DNA of 64,000 nt, taken from positions 434,001 to 498,000 of the forward strand of contig OW121857.1 in NCBI GenBank assembly GCA_933228895.1, written 5' to 3'. The stretch is from Platycnemis pennipes (taxonomy: Eukaryota > Arthropoda > Insecta > Odonata > Platycnemididae). The notes under the pieces are model-generated. The model was not told the DNA's origin and made no database searches. It saw nothing but the letters and a program-made list of their open reading frames with translations. The position numbers were made by a program, and so were the translations under genes. This document shows, one piece after another, positions 1 to 10,936 of this stretch (position 1 is its first letter; each line of letters begins with the position of its first letter).

Positions 1-134
1 ATATGAGAGAGATTGTAAAACTGTATTTTTTTATAACAATATAACTATATTATATTTTTACCCTTTCTATTAACAGAGTGTAAAAATATAATTCCTATGT
101 GTTTCCTACGTGCTGAGAGGGAGTGGATATGATA

Positions 135-1004
135 GTTGGGATTAAAATTAATCGTTAAAAATGGGGTTAACTATTTAATTCAATCATTACTTTTTAGAAG
201 AGTTAACTTTTAAGTTTTAATCGTTAAAATGATGCATTAACTGATACAAAACTAACTTCAGTTAAATTTTTTCATTAATTTTTGGCGAATGTCGACCTGT
301 CCATATTAAGGCGCAAAGGTTGCCCAGCAGACAAATGGGAAAATAAAATGGCATTTAAGAATGCAAGGGTAATTGTGTAAGAATGCAATGAATAGGCCAT
401 GACGAATACATCCAAGCAAAAGAGCATCTACTGTAAGTCTAAGCCGTTTCCACGGCAATTTTACAATTGTGGGATACTTCACATCGCAATATAGGGATTG
501 ATATCAAAAACTAACCTAAAAGCACTTTCTACCGCTCCGAACAATCTTTTGAGGCAAATCTTTCACAGACGCACCATGGTTCGTTAGAAAGTCTTACATT
601 CACGACAACTTAAAAATCCCAGAATCGGAGCCCCATCTCGGAAATATCGCCGAATCCCTTCAGCAGACACTAGGAAACCTGACCAACAATACTCTGGGCA
701 CTAAATGGAATTACAACGAAAATCCTCAATTCAAAAATGTCTAAACTAATGGATACCGATGGAAGAAACCACAATGACAGTTTTCAGTGTTTGCTTTGTT
801 TGTCAAAACGAAAATCCATCAAGGCCTCTATTACCGCAGCATCCAACTTGCCAAAGTAACCGAAAAAGTAAAAAACAAAAGGTAAAAGTTACTTTTTTAA
901 CTTTAATCAGTTACTTTTTCAGAAAATTAACTTTTCACTTTAACTATTTACTTTTTAGAGAGATTAACTTTAATCAGTTAACTTTTTTAGGTAACTTTCC
1001 CAAC
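135..1004 (+). mobile_element. Composite hAT-like element, copy 1 (GTTGGG...CCCAAC ends)
   Basis: The element begins GTTGGGATTAA and ends TTTCCCAAC, so it has short inverted termini. The ends are built of degenerate TTAACGATTAA and TTAACTTTTT motifs. The interior (about 560-750) reads as the C-terminal part of a Jockey-type LINE reverse transcriptase (A-P-W-F then an S-Y-I-H-D-N-L-K block). A second copy in inverted orientation lies at 50660-51908 and shares both the AT-rich ends and the LINE tail, which shows that the LINE piece belongs to the mobile unit. No convincing target duplication is seen at this copy. Superfamily is inferred only from the second copy's imperfect 8-bp duplication. 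Confidence 0.55.
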
Positions 1005-1019
1005 TTTGGAGGATATTGA

Positions 1020-2530
1020 GTAGTTTCAGTATCTTATCATATTCTCCACTCTCCCTTTTAGTTTCAACCTTAAAAACCACCAATCTATGGAATTTATTTT
1101 GAACCCTTTCAAGGCATAAGTCATACTTTTGGTAATAAGAGAACCAAACTATTAAACCATATTCAAGAATAGGTCTAACTAGGGTGACATATAGTAATAT
1201 ATAACAAGAGATATTATTGAAGTCTCTACAATTTGCAGGTAATGTAGCCTCAAGTTTTGTAGGCTTTAGTACTTGTAGCTTCAATGTGTCTAAATTTAAG
1301 TCAGAATCGAAAAGAACACCCAAGTCAAGTTTCTGGTTCCTTCTAACAAGATTTTTTCTAGATAGAGAATAATCAATTAGTAAAGGCAAATTGGATTTAT
1401 AAAAGGTTAAAATATTACATTTACTAATATTTAAATGCATATACATAATTTATTTTTCACCATTCAGAAATATTTTTCAAGCATCTTTGCAGTACGAAAG
1501 CATCAGCATATGGGTCTATAGTATGAAATAACTTTATGTCGTCAGCATACATAAGATAATTGATTGGTTTAATTATGGTTCCTATAACATTTATAAAAAT
1601 AAAAAATATAAAAGGTCCCAGATGTGATCCCTGGGGGACACCAGATACAGCCTCAAAGGGAAAAGAAGTGAAACTTTTAACTTTTACCATAAGTTTTCTA
1701 TTGGTCAAATAACTGCTAAACCAGGACAGTACATTCCCACTTATGCTTTGGTAATCACAGTAAATAGTGTCGACTTGGTGGTAATCATGAGCAGAGGTAG
1801 TGACAAAGTGCTGAAAGGGCAATAATTTGGTGACGGTATAGATCTGCCACTCCTGAATCCATGTTGACCATCTACTAGAACATTTTCTACAAGTGGGGTA
1901 AGTCTATTTGTCACTAAACTTTCAAGCACCTTTGTTAGAACTGACTGGATAGCAATGGGTCTGTAGTTATTCGCATCACTTTTGTTGCCACTCTTATGCA
2001 CAGGAATTACGTAAGAGGTTCTCAAGAAATCAGGAAAGATGCCATATTCTAAGGATTTGTTATAAAAAATGAAAAGGGGAAACACTAAGGGCTCACAAAA
2101 ATTTTTGATAAGTAATGGAGGTAAGTTATCCAGAGCAGGGCTTTTGATACATCCAGTTTCTTCAGTGTTTTTTCAATTTCATCAACCGTAGCATTCATTG
2201 TTGAAATATTAACACTTTGATTACAAGTAAAATTAGGAACAGAGTTAATTTTCTCTGGTGAGTAGACTCCATAAAAGTAATTTGCAAATAGATTCGCAAT
2301 ATCATTAGGATTATAACACTAAATGCTATTATAGGACATTGCTGATGGGATATATTTAGATCTTCGGTGATTATTAACATGTGACCAGAAATACTTGGAA
2401 TTGACTAATATGTTTTCCTGCACAGTATTTATGTAGGAAGCATAATGGGATTTAGAAAGTATTTTACATTTCTTGCAAACATCAGAGAACTTTTGGTAAT
2501 CTATCGAGTTCCCAGAGGCCTTATAAACTT
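1020..2530 (-). pseudogene. Jockey/CR1-type LINE reverse transcriptase remnant (LINE-A)
   Basis: Read on the minus strand, consecutive frames give an endonuclease-RT linker (2530-2090), then N-N-Y-R-P-I and H-G-F-R-S-G-R-S (about 2000-1850), G-V-P-Q-G-S and the catalytic Y-A-D-D-I box (about 1640-1520), and the C-terminal L-E-R-V-Q-N-K block (about 1110). These are reverse transcriptase motifs of a non-LTR retrotransposon. At least three frameshifts or stops separate the pieces, and the endonuclease domain is missing, so the copy is 5'-truncated and dead. Jockey versus CR1 clade cannot be settled by eye. Confidence 0.85.
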
Positions 2531-2734
2531 TGTGAAGGATTTTCTTATGAAAAATTGTTTGAAGATGGGGTAAACCATTTGGGGCAGCTACTATTACGAC
2601 ATGATATAATAAGAACAGTATATAATTCTACATCATGATACATTATTGAGTAGAAACAGTTCACATCCTCATTACAATCTAAATTACATAATATCACGGG
2701 CCAGTTAACTTCATTGAGGTTAGTGAAGGCTATT

Positions 2735-2890
2735 CGGGTGCTCCACCGGGTCAAATCCTCCATCGCTGCCAACGTTTCAAACTCCGACGTGACGACCTGA
2801 CTCCTCAGCGAGGGGTATATATAAAGGCCATTTTCACCACACACGACATTCAGCCCTGAGGATGGGGAACGAGTTTATGCTGAATGAAAA
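2735..2890. repeat. Diverged relative of the hairpin-forming repeat at 36819-37017
   Basis: A segment with CCACCGGGTCAAA, CTCCATC and CTGCCAACGTTTC, followed after a short spacer by CAGCCCTGAGGATG and an AACGAGT motif, matches both arms of the later hairpin in the same order. The gene-free flanks (2531-2734 and 2891-3103) show nothing recognisable. Such tails are common at the 3' ends of Penelope-like or LINE elements in arthropods, which is my inference here. Confidence 0.5.
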
Positions 2891-3103
2891 GCTTTTTAAG
2901 AAACCATTTATAACTAGGTATTTATATTATCAGTCAAATGCTTTTATGTTGTATGTACCAACCTATTTTGATATGTAATGTAATTTTGTTTATTCGTCCT
3001 TTTTTATTTTTAAACCAATATATTTTTTATAGACTTTATTCTCTATGTGAAAAGGGAAACTGCCTGTACTCTATAAAAGATTTATATCCTGAGCAAATTA
3101 AAT

Positions 3104-3815
3104 ATGAATATCGTGGACAAAATTCCTAAGGTAAAGTGCAATGACTTGGAAGTTGAGAAATCCAAAGTAAAGGATGATAAATATGCCTCCTTCCAGGTTT
3201 CCATGAGTTCTGAATTTGGTGATCTTCTCACTAACCTGGACGTATGGCCTGAAAATGTGTTGGTAAACAGGTATTTTTTTCGGAAGGCAATCCAGAAGTC
3301 CCTATCGGGTTAGTCACCACGAAGTTGCAAGTGACCTGAATGTGCAATGCTTGCGAAACAAAATGTTGGAACTGGAAGTGCTCGTATGTAAACATAAACC
3401 TGACCTTGTTTGTTCGAACGAACATTGGTTAAAAAGTGCCGAAATGTTTTCTATAAATCTGCCAGGTTACTGTATCGCCAATGTTTTCTGACGTACAACC
3501 TGTAAAAATAGAGGAGTTCTGATATTTATACACGAATCTCTTAATTATATCCCCCTTAAGTGTTCGCATTTGCCGAAAGCTGAAGACAGGCTTTTCGAAT
3601 ATTGTATCACGGAAATAATTAAGGATGAGACACATGTCATTGTTCTGTCAGTGTATCGATCGCCTCAGACAGATTCCCGGGTGTTTTTGGATAAATTCTA
3701 CCATTTGATTGATGAGATACAAAATTTTAAGAGGTTTTCCAAAATAATTATTACAGGTGATTTCAATTGTAACCTACTTGCAGGGACAAATGACAAAATT
3801 GATTTCCTAACACTT
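3104..3815 (+). pseudogene. LINE 5' part: ORF1 C-terminus and endonuclease N-terminus (LINE-E)
   Basis: The first 210 bases encode a piece resembling the C-terminus of a LINE ORF1/gag-like protein (Y-A-S-F-x-V-S then W-P-E-N-V-L-V). After a stop, frames at about 3320-3815 give an exonuclease-endonuclease-phosphatase domain: a 'pD-lvcsNE-HWL' block near 3400, S-V-Y-R-S-P near 3650 and I-I-I-T-G-D-F-N-C-N near 3760. The copy ends abruptly after the G-D-F-N motif, where an oppositely oriented RTE fragment begins. No reverse transcriptase follows. LINEs normally lose the 5' end, so loss of the 3' part points to later deletion or rearrangement. Confidence 0.75.
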
Positions 3816-5168
3816 CTTCCGTGATCCATGGCTTCTTCTTGGCAACTTTTATTCTTCCAAGAACTTCTTTTGTGGCTTCCTGTAGTCCATATTTAATGTT
3901 TTCCCAATGCTCTTCTACTGGTTTCTCATTCAGGTCCTCTCCTATGTAGATTCCTGCTGCTTTCTGAAATGCAGCTGATGTTGAGTCTCCTTTAGTTTTT
4001 CTACACTCCAAATGTTCTTCACTGTTTTCTTCACTCTCTTGAATTTTAGATGGCATTTCATCATCACTAAATTATGGTCGATATCAATGTCTGCACCCCG
4101 GTAGCTTTTGCAGTCCTTCACCTGATTCCTGAACCTCTGCTTCACATAATTGTAGTCTATTTGAAATCATCCTCTGTCTCCTGACATCCTCCACATGCAT
4201 CTTCTTCGGTTGTGATTTTTAAACAATGTGTTAGTAACCACTAACTTATGTTTTGTGCATAACTCCAGCAGTCTTTCTCCTCTTTCATTTCGGTTTCCCA
4301 ATCCATATTTTCCAGTCATTCTTCCATCTTGACCTTCGCCGACGACAGCATTCCAGTCTCCAAAAATAATTGGGTTTTCTTCTCCTATTATCTGTTTTAT
4401 TACTTCCATGATAACTTCGTAGACGTCTTCCACTTCTTCATCTTTGTAGTCTGACGTAGGCATGTAAACTTGCACCATAATGGTATCTGTAGGCTGGGTC
4501 TCAATCTTCACCATTATCATCCTCTCACTGTGCTGCAGGAAACTCTGCACAAGCAGTCCTGCACTCATCCTGAGCATTATGCCTACTCCAGCGTTGCCAT
4601 TCAGTGATCCAGTGTGAATAATTCTGTAACTTCCACTCCATAAGTCTCCTTCTTTGGGACATCTCATTTCACTGATTCCTAATACATCGGGGTCCATTCT
4701 CCTCATTTCTATCTTCAGGTTCTCCAATCTTCCGCAGGTCCGAATTGATCACACGTTCCTAGTTCCTACCCTAAAATGACTATCACACTTGACTGATGTA
4801 CTCTCTTGGGTAGTCCCAGCCTGGAGATCCGAATGGGGACTATTTTACATCCGGAATATTTTACTCGAGAAGGTTCCATCATGTCTTGATAAGAAAGAAA
4901 AGAGTGGAGTAGCTGCGACTCCTCAGGATAATAATGTGGTGGTTTCCCATTGCCTTCCACATTGCAGTACTACAGCCGTTAAAGTAAATGTTACTATGCC
5001 AGTTGTGAAGTGAGTGTCGCTCTACCGACCACTGTGGTCTCCACCTTCACTCGTGTGAAGAAGAGCTGCTGCCCTCCGGGTGATGGGAAGTGTAATTGTT
5101 GGCGGCTCTGTCACCAAGTCACGGCATCTTCATAGGTTCTGTATTATTTTGTGGCCTACCTTACCTTA
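3816..5168 (-). pseudogene. RTE-clade LINE, 5' UTR plus endonuclease (RTE copy 1)
   Basis: On the minus strand the 5' leader (5168-4745) matches the leader of a second RTE copy at 45857-46240. It is followed by an apurinic endonuclease-like domain with M-R-R-M-D-P-D-V-L-G-I-S-E-M-R (4700), Y-R-I-I-H-T-G (4620), V-Q-V-Y-M-P-T (4465) and I-F-G-D-W-N-A-V-V-G (4360), then the S-D-H-N-L-V-type end at about 4070 (here D-I-D-H-N-L-V). Stops and shifts break it, and it stops before any reverse transcriptase domain at about 3816. Domain order and motifs are typical of the RTE clade, where the encoded protein nicks and reverse-transcribes at the target. Confidence 0.85.
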
Positions 5169-5199
5169 AGCACCTGCAAAATAAATTTGAAATGGAGCC

Positions 5200-5388
5200 C
5201 TTGGGAATGGAAAAACTGCAGTTTCACCTTTCACTTTAAACGGCTGTAAAAAATAAAATGAGTAGAGATAGAAGAAAAACTTTGCATTCTTTCATAACTA
5301 CTTGAAACGATAAACCGTGCCAAGTTTCAAGAAAATCTGAGTCGATGGGTGTCATGGCCTGGTTGAACTGGTATGGAATGACCCAAAT
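5200..5388. repeat. Solitary terminal repeat of the GGGTNATTCC transposon family
   Basis: The stretch ending GTATGGAATGACCC at 5388 resembles the right terminal inverted repeat of the element at 11892-20707: a CCAAGTTTC box, then a 'gagtcgatgggtg' box, then the GGAATGAYCC end, in the same order and spacing. No matching left end is seen, so it is a solo end or a remnant. Confidence 0.55.
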
Positions 5389-5483
5389 ATTATTTTAAAA
5401 TGTTTTAACAGTTTTCTGTGCCTCTGTAAAATTTTATGTTTAGCACATAGTAGGTTCCGCCATAACAATCCACCAACGATACG

Positions 5484-5730
5484 CAACTTTAGCTTGGTCT
5501 ATTCTTGATTATTGCTCTGTAATATGGAATCCATATTATGTGAAGTATGCTGAGGCTATCGAGAGGGTCCAAAATAAATTCTTAAGGATGGTGCCTTCCG
5601 ATTTCATATCTAAAGAGACAAAGGTTCTTATGATGTAATATTAAAATTGCTTAATTTAAAATCACTATCTGAAAGAAGGAGACAGTTACAACTATTTTTA
5701 TATTCGCTGCTATACAATAAGGTAAAATGT
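5484..5730 (+). pseudogene. C-terminal fragment of a LINE reverse transcriptase
   Basis: The plus strand reads L-D-Y-C-S-V-I-W-N-P then I-E-R-V-Q-N-K-F-L-R-M and, after a one-base shift, Y-D-V-I-L-K-L-L-N-L with S-L-S-E-R-R-R. This is the conserved region beyond the catalytic core of Jockey/CR1-like reverse transcriptases. It is close in motif to the tail of LINE-A (1020-1450, opposite strand). Only about 80 codons remain. Confidence 0.75.
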
Positions 5731-5734
5731 TTTG

Positions 5735-6771
5735 AATTCGCGCCCTTCTCCTTTCCCGCCCCCACATATGGCCTCTCATGAACTTGAAGGTGTATGTTCT
5801 GCATTGGTGCTCTTCAAACGGCCAGGGTTTTCCAATTCCTGTGTGGTTTTTCCAACTCCCACCCCTAGCACCAGTTCTCCCTCCTATACCCCCTTTTTCC
5901 GTTGTCACCCTTGGTTTAGGCCCCCCCTTCCCCTCCTCTTTCCTCACTCCTTCCCCCCCCCCCCGGTCCCTCCCCTCATTCGTATATATACTGGACTTTG
6001 TTGAGATTTGTTCACCTGATGATGATGTATCACATCGAAACCGGTCGAAGTAAAGATTTTTTTGTGGAAAATTGCCAAACTTATTTAATTATGTTATTCC
6101 ACGATATAACGCCTGAAACGTCTCTTTTTATATGTTTTGGATTGTTATCCATTATTAACATTAAAACACCTTCCATACCAACTAGGTGTTAACAGATATC
6201 CCATATCTTAATTGTAACTATTTACCAATGTACAGGATTCATACCAGAGATTACAATAATCATTGCCTTGATGAAGGCATTTTTCACTCTTCCATGTATT
6301 GTTTTAAAATGTACCTCGAGCAATCCATGATGAGACTTAATTTTCTGAATGTATTATTTATTATGTCAAGAGCAAAATTGTCCAAATTAGTGCAATGTTT
6401 AATTATGTATACAAATTTTTCTTTTTTATTCCAAATTTCTGCATAATCTAGTTTGATTCTGTATTTGAAAAAAGTACTACTGTCCGCAAATAAATATTAT
6501 TATTATTAATTCTGCATTAAAATACTGCAAAAAATTAAAGGCTTGTCAGATATTGGTTAAAGAGAATGCAATACTTCATGAGGTAAGAGAGAAAATAAGC
6601 ATACTAAATGGGAGTGAATATTCAATGTTGCGAAAATTTATGGTAGATTTCGGAACTTAGAAATTTGTGGTGACACCGTTGATTCGACACACTCTCCATT
6701 ATTATTATTGTCTTTATTTGCCCAAAGATCGGTTACATTGATATGAAAAGATATAGGGCACGTCACATATA
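5735..6771. other. Pyrimidine-rich low complexity and LINE-like tail, no gene
   Basis: About 5735-5990 is CT/C-rich (runs of C up to about 14) and yields long but compositionally biased open frames that I do not accept as genes. At 6015-6050 a 'ctgatgatga...GAAACCGGTC' tail resembles LINE 3' ends. The remainder to 6771 is AT-rich with short ATT microsatellites near 6500 and 6700. I see no gene. Confidence 0.6.
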
Positions 6772-7214
6772 CAGGGTTTCTTCACTCAGTGTCACCAGAG
6801 CAGCATATTAGACGCTTTGCTGAGTATTTTTGACTAAGGGAACCCATGTCCGGAAACGTCACCTAAGGGAGCTGTGGGGCATGAAAGGTGGTACCGAAGG
6901 TAGGCCACCCGTCATACTCACACCAACCAAATCGCCATTTACTCCCACTTTCACTCAAATTTTGGTGGTGAATAACACGTGAGTCTAAAGGCGAATCACC
7001 TCTGGTACAGACTGGGTAAATTAGAACGCCGTGCGACGACGCCTGCATCCGGTAGGAGGCGTTAAGTCCAGGCGTGTTAACTTGTGATGCTGTGCTTTGG
7101 CGATGATCCCCCATGTTGGTTTGGCACAGAATGTGTCGACTGAGGTGTCGGACACACTCTCCACTCAAAACCACGGTGATCGCACGTACCCTGAGCGATG
7201 GATCGGCTGAGGTG

Positions 7215-7480
7215 GTCCAGTACTGTGGCCAGCGAAATCACCAGAGTTAAATCCCTTAGATTTTTACTTTTGGGGCCACATGAGGGAATTAATTTATGCC
7301 AACCCGAAACAGAAGAAGAGCTAATTGCTCCAATTGCCACTGCTGGGGGTCACATAAAGGAGGCGGCTGGACGTATGGCGGCCGTGCGAGATTCCATGCA
7401 CCCATGCAAAGAGTCACCCTGTGTGCTCAAGAAGAAGGAGGCCATTTTGAGCATCTTATGTGAACCTGTGCAATAAAACA
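7215..7480 (+). pseudogene. Mariner-type transposase C-terminal fragment
   Basis: One frame reads S-P-E-L-N-P-L-D-F-Y-F-W-G-H-M with R-E-L-I-Y-A-N-P following, the classic mariner/Tc1 'PDL-PLD-F-LWG' segment that carries the third catalytic aspartate (the D of PLDF). A one-base shift near 7305 moves the remaining T-E-E-E-L tail to another frame. The N-terminal DNA-binding domain and the first two catalytic acids are absent. It lies exactly between the long inverted repeats. Confidence 0.8.
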
Positions 7481-7548
7481 TTTTGTGCAACCTGTGCAAT
7501 AAGGAGGCCATTTTGAGCATCTTATGTGAACCTGTGCAATAAAACATT
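7436..7548 (+). repeat. Direct duplication of ~49 bp
   Basis: The block beginning AAGGAGGCCATTTTGAGC and ending AATAAAACATTT occurs at 7436-7484 and again at 7500-7548, separated by a short 'tgtgcaacctgtgcaat' spacer. It sits just downstream of the transposase fragment inside the mariner-like element. Confidence 0.85.
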
Positions 7549-8246
7549 TGGTTTCTGTTCACAGTCCAATAAGATTAGATTATCTTTTAACACAAGCAAC
7601 GTGAATCAACGCGTATCACTTCCTTTCCCCCTCTCAACACAAGTTAAACTGCTGGCACACCTATGGTGCGATCACGGTGGTTTTGAGTGGAGTGTGTGTC
7701 CGACACCTCAGTCGACACATTCTGTGCCAAACCAACGTGGGGGATCATCGCCAAAGCACAGAATCACAAGTTAACACGCCTGGACTTAACGCCTCCTACC
7801 GGATGCAGGCGTCGTCGCACGGCGTTCTAATTTACCCAGTCTGTACCAGAGGTGATTCGCCTTTAGACTCACGTGTTATTCACCACCAAAATTTGAGTGA
7901 AAGTGGGAGTAAATGGCGATTTGGTTGGTGTGAGTATGACGGGTGGCCTACCTTCGGTACCACCTTTCATGCCCCACAGTTCCCTTAGGTGACGTTTCCG
8001 GACATGGGTTCCCTGAGTCAAAAATACTCAGCAAAGCGTCTAATATTCACCCCTGCTCTGGTAACACTGAGTGAAGAAACACCCTGTATGTATCTATCAT
8101 TTGAATGCCTGTCGTTCCCTTTATTCTTTCCTTTCTCCTTGTGTTCGACACTTCTTCTTGAGGTGGGTGAATGCTCGCCATCTCTTGGGGCAATGGGTGA
8201 TATTAACCTCCCCCCCCCCCCCCAGCCGATTTCACAGAAATTTGAC

Positions 8247-8319
8247 TTTGGCTCAGTGGTGTAATGGTGAGCATGCCGAACCGGATATTTGGAGGTCCGT
8301 GGTTCAATTCCTGGCTGAC
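8247..8319 (+). repeat. tRNA-derived SINE head
   Basis: A 73-nt segment carries a pol III A box-like TGGTGTAATGGTGAGCATG and a B box-like GTGGTTCAATTCC at tRNA spacing. The anticodon arm pairs (CCGAA/TTTGG around a 7-nt loop), but T33 is missing. It is followed by a T-run and AT-rich sequence to about 8420. I take it as a SINE or tRNA pseudogene, not a working tRNA. Confidence 0.55.
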
Positions 8320-8572
8320 TTTTTTCTGTTTTTATATATATATCATGGTTTACTAGGGGATCTATTAACACTTACAGGCAATGATTCTGACAGCTTGTTT
8401 CTGGAGTCTGAATATTTTTAAAGACAAGTGGGTAAATCCCCAAAAGATAACACTATATAAAACATGTGAATAAAAATCACCAAAATACAAACCCTGTAAA
8501 GTTTCTTGTGTTACTGAGTGACTAAGCTGTCTAAGGATGTAACAGCTTGAACTTAGCTAGTTACTAAGGAAA

Positions 8573-9665
8573 TTAATATGGTCTGCCCAAGAACTTGCAG
8601 GAGTTAACTTGTTCTATCGATTTTTGTTCCATTTTTACTATCATGCTAAAGGATGGCTGACTGCTGGTTAAAAAGTACATCAAATTACTTTTATTAGGGT
8701 TGACAATTAGAAAATTATCTTGAGCCCATTTCCTAATTTTATTGGTGACTAACTGAGCTTTATCAGATGAAGATGTACGGGAAGTGGATGATACTATAAC
8801 GTAATCAGCATATAAAATAGGGGTAATATTATCAATCCCAGATAAGGCCAATGGTAAATCATTTACATATAACAGGAACAAAAGTGGGCCCAATATAGAT
8901 CCCTGAGGTACACCCACATTAGACTAGCGAGGAAAAGATCAATGCCTGACACCATTAATGGTTAATGTTACTACCTGAGATCTATTGTTGACATATGAAT
9001 TCATCCATTGAAGCGGAATGCCTCTGATGCCCAATCTTTCAAGTTTAAATAAAAGACGATCATGATTGACTAGATCAAAATCCTTAGTAAAATCAAAAAA
9101 TAAAGCAAGTGTTTCTTTTTCATTATCTATAGAGCACAATATATTATCTACTACCGGGTATATCGCAGAAATGGTAGATTTTCCACGTGTGAACCCATGC
9201 TGATCACTAGAGAGAAGATTGAACTTATCCAGATAAGATACTAAACGAGTAAATACAATTCTCTCAAAAATTTTTGAAATGGAATTTTGCATAGCAATAG
9301 GTCTGTAGTTGTTCAAATCATCTATAATCCCTTTGTTTTTATAGAAAGGAACAATTTTTGACGTCTTCAGAGAAGCCGGAAAAATGACCATTCTCAGAGA
9401 TTCATTCACCAACCGCAGAAGTGGAATCTTAATCATGTCATAGCTAAAGAAAATTACCTTTGCCGGAATTCCATCAAGACCTGAACTTGAACTGCTTTGG
9501 CCGAATTTGGATATGACAGACTTTAATTCCTTATCATTACTGGGCATCATAAAAAAAGACATTGGATTAGCCTTTGCAGTACCTATAGGTGGAGTAGGGA
9601 ACTGAAGAGCTGGGAACTAAAGAAAAATGCTCATTGAATACATCTGCTAGGTCAAAGAAGCATTT
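8573..9665 (-). pseudogene. Jockey/CR1-like LINE reverse transcriptase (LINE-B)
   Basis: The minus strand reads a linker ending in F-N-E-H-F (9640), then G-L-D-G-I-P (9480), N-N-Y-R-P-I-A-M-Q (9310), Q-H-G-F-T-R-G-K-S-T (9200), F-F-D-F-T-K-D-F-D (9095) and, after a break at 8935, G-V-P-Q-G-S-I-L-G-P-L-L-F-L-L-Y (8905). The catalytic box is Y-A-D-Y (8795) where Y/F-A-D-D is required, so the second aspartate is lost. The fragment ends within the F-L-G motif. It lacks the endonuclease and 3' tail. Confidence 0.88.
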
Positions 9666-10539
9666 AATAGTTCCTAAATACAGACTCACCGCGGACAGAG
9701 CAAGATGTATGCTGAGTTTATTACTAAAATATTGGCTTTCATTAAAAAATATTGTACGCCATTTGATATGCCAACTTAGACATAGTAACGTATCGGTAAT
9801 GATGAGCGAAGTGTCGAAACAGTTTCAAATTACTTCCTTTATTTCAGACGTTTTCATGCAACTTCGCAAAGATATTCAACCAAGGACAACCAACCATTTA
9901 CTAATTTAAATTGGCCGCTTGCAGGCCATATCCAAAAGAAGTTCTCTGACAAAAAAATTTGGCTGAGATAGCCAGCAAGATTGTAAAGCGCCATGGTACA
10001 TACCTCTTGTTTATCGAATGATACAGGCAAACAGAAGTACTTACTTGGCATACACGTTACTAATTTTCGACATCTTCCGATTAAGTGTGTATTTCATTTG
10101 TCGCTGGAACTGAAGAGACATTATTCCTCTAAGGGCGCATTCAGGAGTGCTAAAATAAAAAACACTAGTTTCAGTACCTGTATGAAAGCTTTGTACAAGC
10201 TTCATGTACCATACTTGCAGCCTTGTACCTAGGATATTTCTCAAGAAGAACTTTTCGGCAGGACCTTCCATCGAAAGCCCAATGATTAATAATATCGCCT
10301 ACAATTTTGTTGTACACCTCCACATTCATCCTTCTCTGTTAGGTACCTTCGTCAGATCGAAATAGTACTAAGGGATACGATGTCGAAATGGTGGTAATCG
10401 TGGTAATGTTCCTAGTGTTCGAAATATCAATCAAATTCTGTTCCCTGGTATCAAAGATTATAATATTGAACACGATATTACACGGTTATAATGGTTGTTG
10501 CCTACGATTACGATGATAACGAATGTTTGAATCGTTTGA
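9666..10539. other. No recognisable gene
   Basis: Mixed AT-rich sequence between LINE-B and the host-gene promoter region. Short open frames on both strands show no family motif, and I see no clear inverted repeat. Confidence 0.5.
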
Positions 10540-10742
10540 ATACTTGCCTCGTCTCGCGAGCGTCAAACCAGTCAAAACTCAAAAACAGAAGACAGACCTG
10601 ACCCGCGAGAGGCGGGAATTGCTAGAGTCGGCTGGGGTTAACATGATAAACATGAGTTAAGATGCCAATACAATTCTCTTTGTAATAGTCGTAAGTTTTG
10701 CAGACATGTTGAGAGTGTGTAGCTATTGCACTTTAGGAAGTA
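10540..10742 (+). promoter_or_regulatory. Candidate promoter/5' UTR of the ETAA1-like gene
   Basis: This 200-bp stretch is noticeably richer in G, C and CpG than its surroundings (CTCGCGAGCG at about 10552; CCCGCGAGAGGCGGG at about 10602) and ends directly before the start codon proposed at 10743. No TATA box is obvious. The call rests on position and composition only. Confidence 0.35.
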
Positions 10743-10797
10743 ATGGATACGACTCCAAAAGCAAATAATAAAGTCCATTTGAAAGTAAAACAGCCAG
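10743..10797 (+). CDS. ETAA1-like gene, exon 1 (start codon)
   Basis: The exon starts at ATG 10743 and ends ...CAGCCAG before GTAAAG. It encodes 18 codons, Lys-rich (M-D-T-T-P-K-A-N-N-K), plus the first base of codon 19. The 139-bp intron that follows has GT and a TTTTAG acceptor, and exon 2 opens at codon position two, so the phases agree. ETAA1 is an RPA-bound activator of the checkpoint kinase ATR at stalled replication forks. That identity rests on exons 2 and 3. This first exon alone would not identify the gene, and a further upstream exon cannot be excluded. Confidence 0.45.
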
Positions 10798-10936
10798 GTA
10801 AAGCTTTTACTTATAAGTGTTTCAACTGCAAATGTGACCGATCCTTCAATGGTTGGGTTATGACGATGTAATGGATTTCCCCCTTCAGTGTTTAGAATCA
10901 ACGGTAACTTTATATTACCTTGTTGCTATATTTTAG

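Larger units (their letters stand above)
6772..8086 (+). mobile_element. Mariner/Tc1-type element with ~415-bp inverted repeats
   Basis: The unit starts CAGGGTTTCTTCACTCAGTG and ends with the inverse CACTGAGTGAAGAAACACCCTG. It is flanked by TA on both sides (6770-6771, 8087-8088), the target of the Tc1/mariner superfamily. The inverted repeats span 6772-7185 and 7666-8086 and are nearly identical, far longer than the roughly 30 bp usual for mariner. The 480-bp centre keeps only the C-terminal end of a transposase. The element is non-autonomous and could form a very stable foldback. Confidence 0.8.

Noticed and set aside
5732..6053. Two overlapping Pro/Ser-rich open frames on the plus strand
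   Set aside because: They lie in a pyrimidine-rich low-complexity tract with long C runs; no domain and no splice or start context.
6863..7174. A 103-codon frame with a near-identical copy at 7677-7988
   Set aside because: Both are the two arms of the mariner-like inverted repeat; identity reflects the arms, not a gene family.
8247..8319. Functional tRNA gene
   Set aside because: T33 is replaced, the T stem pairs poorly and no clean acceptor stem is present; better read as a SINE head.
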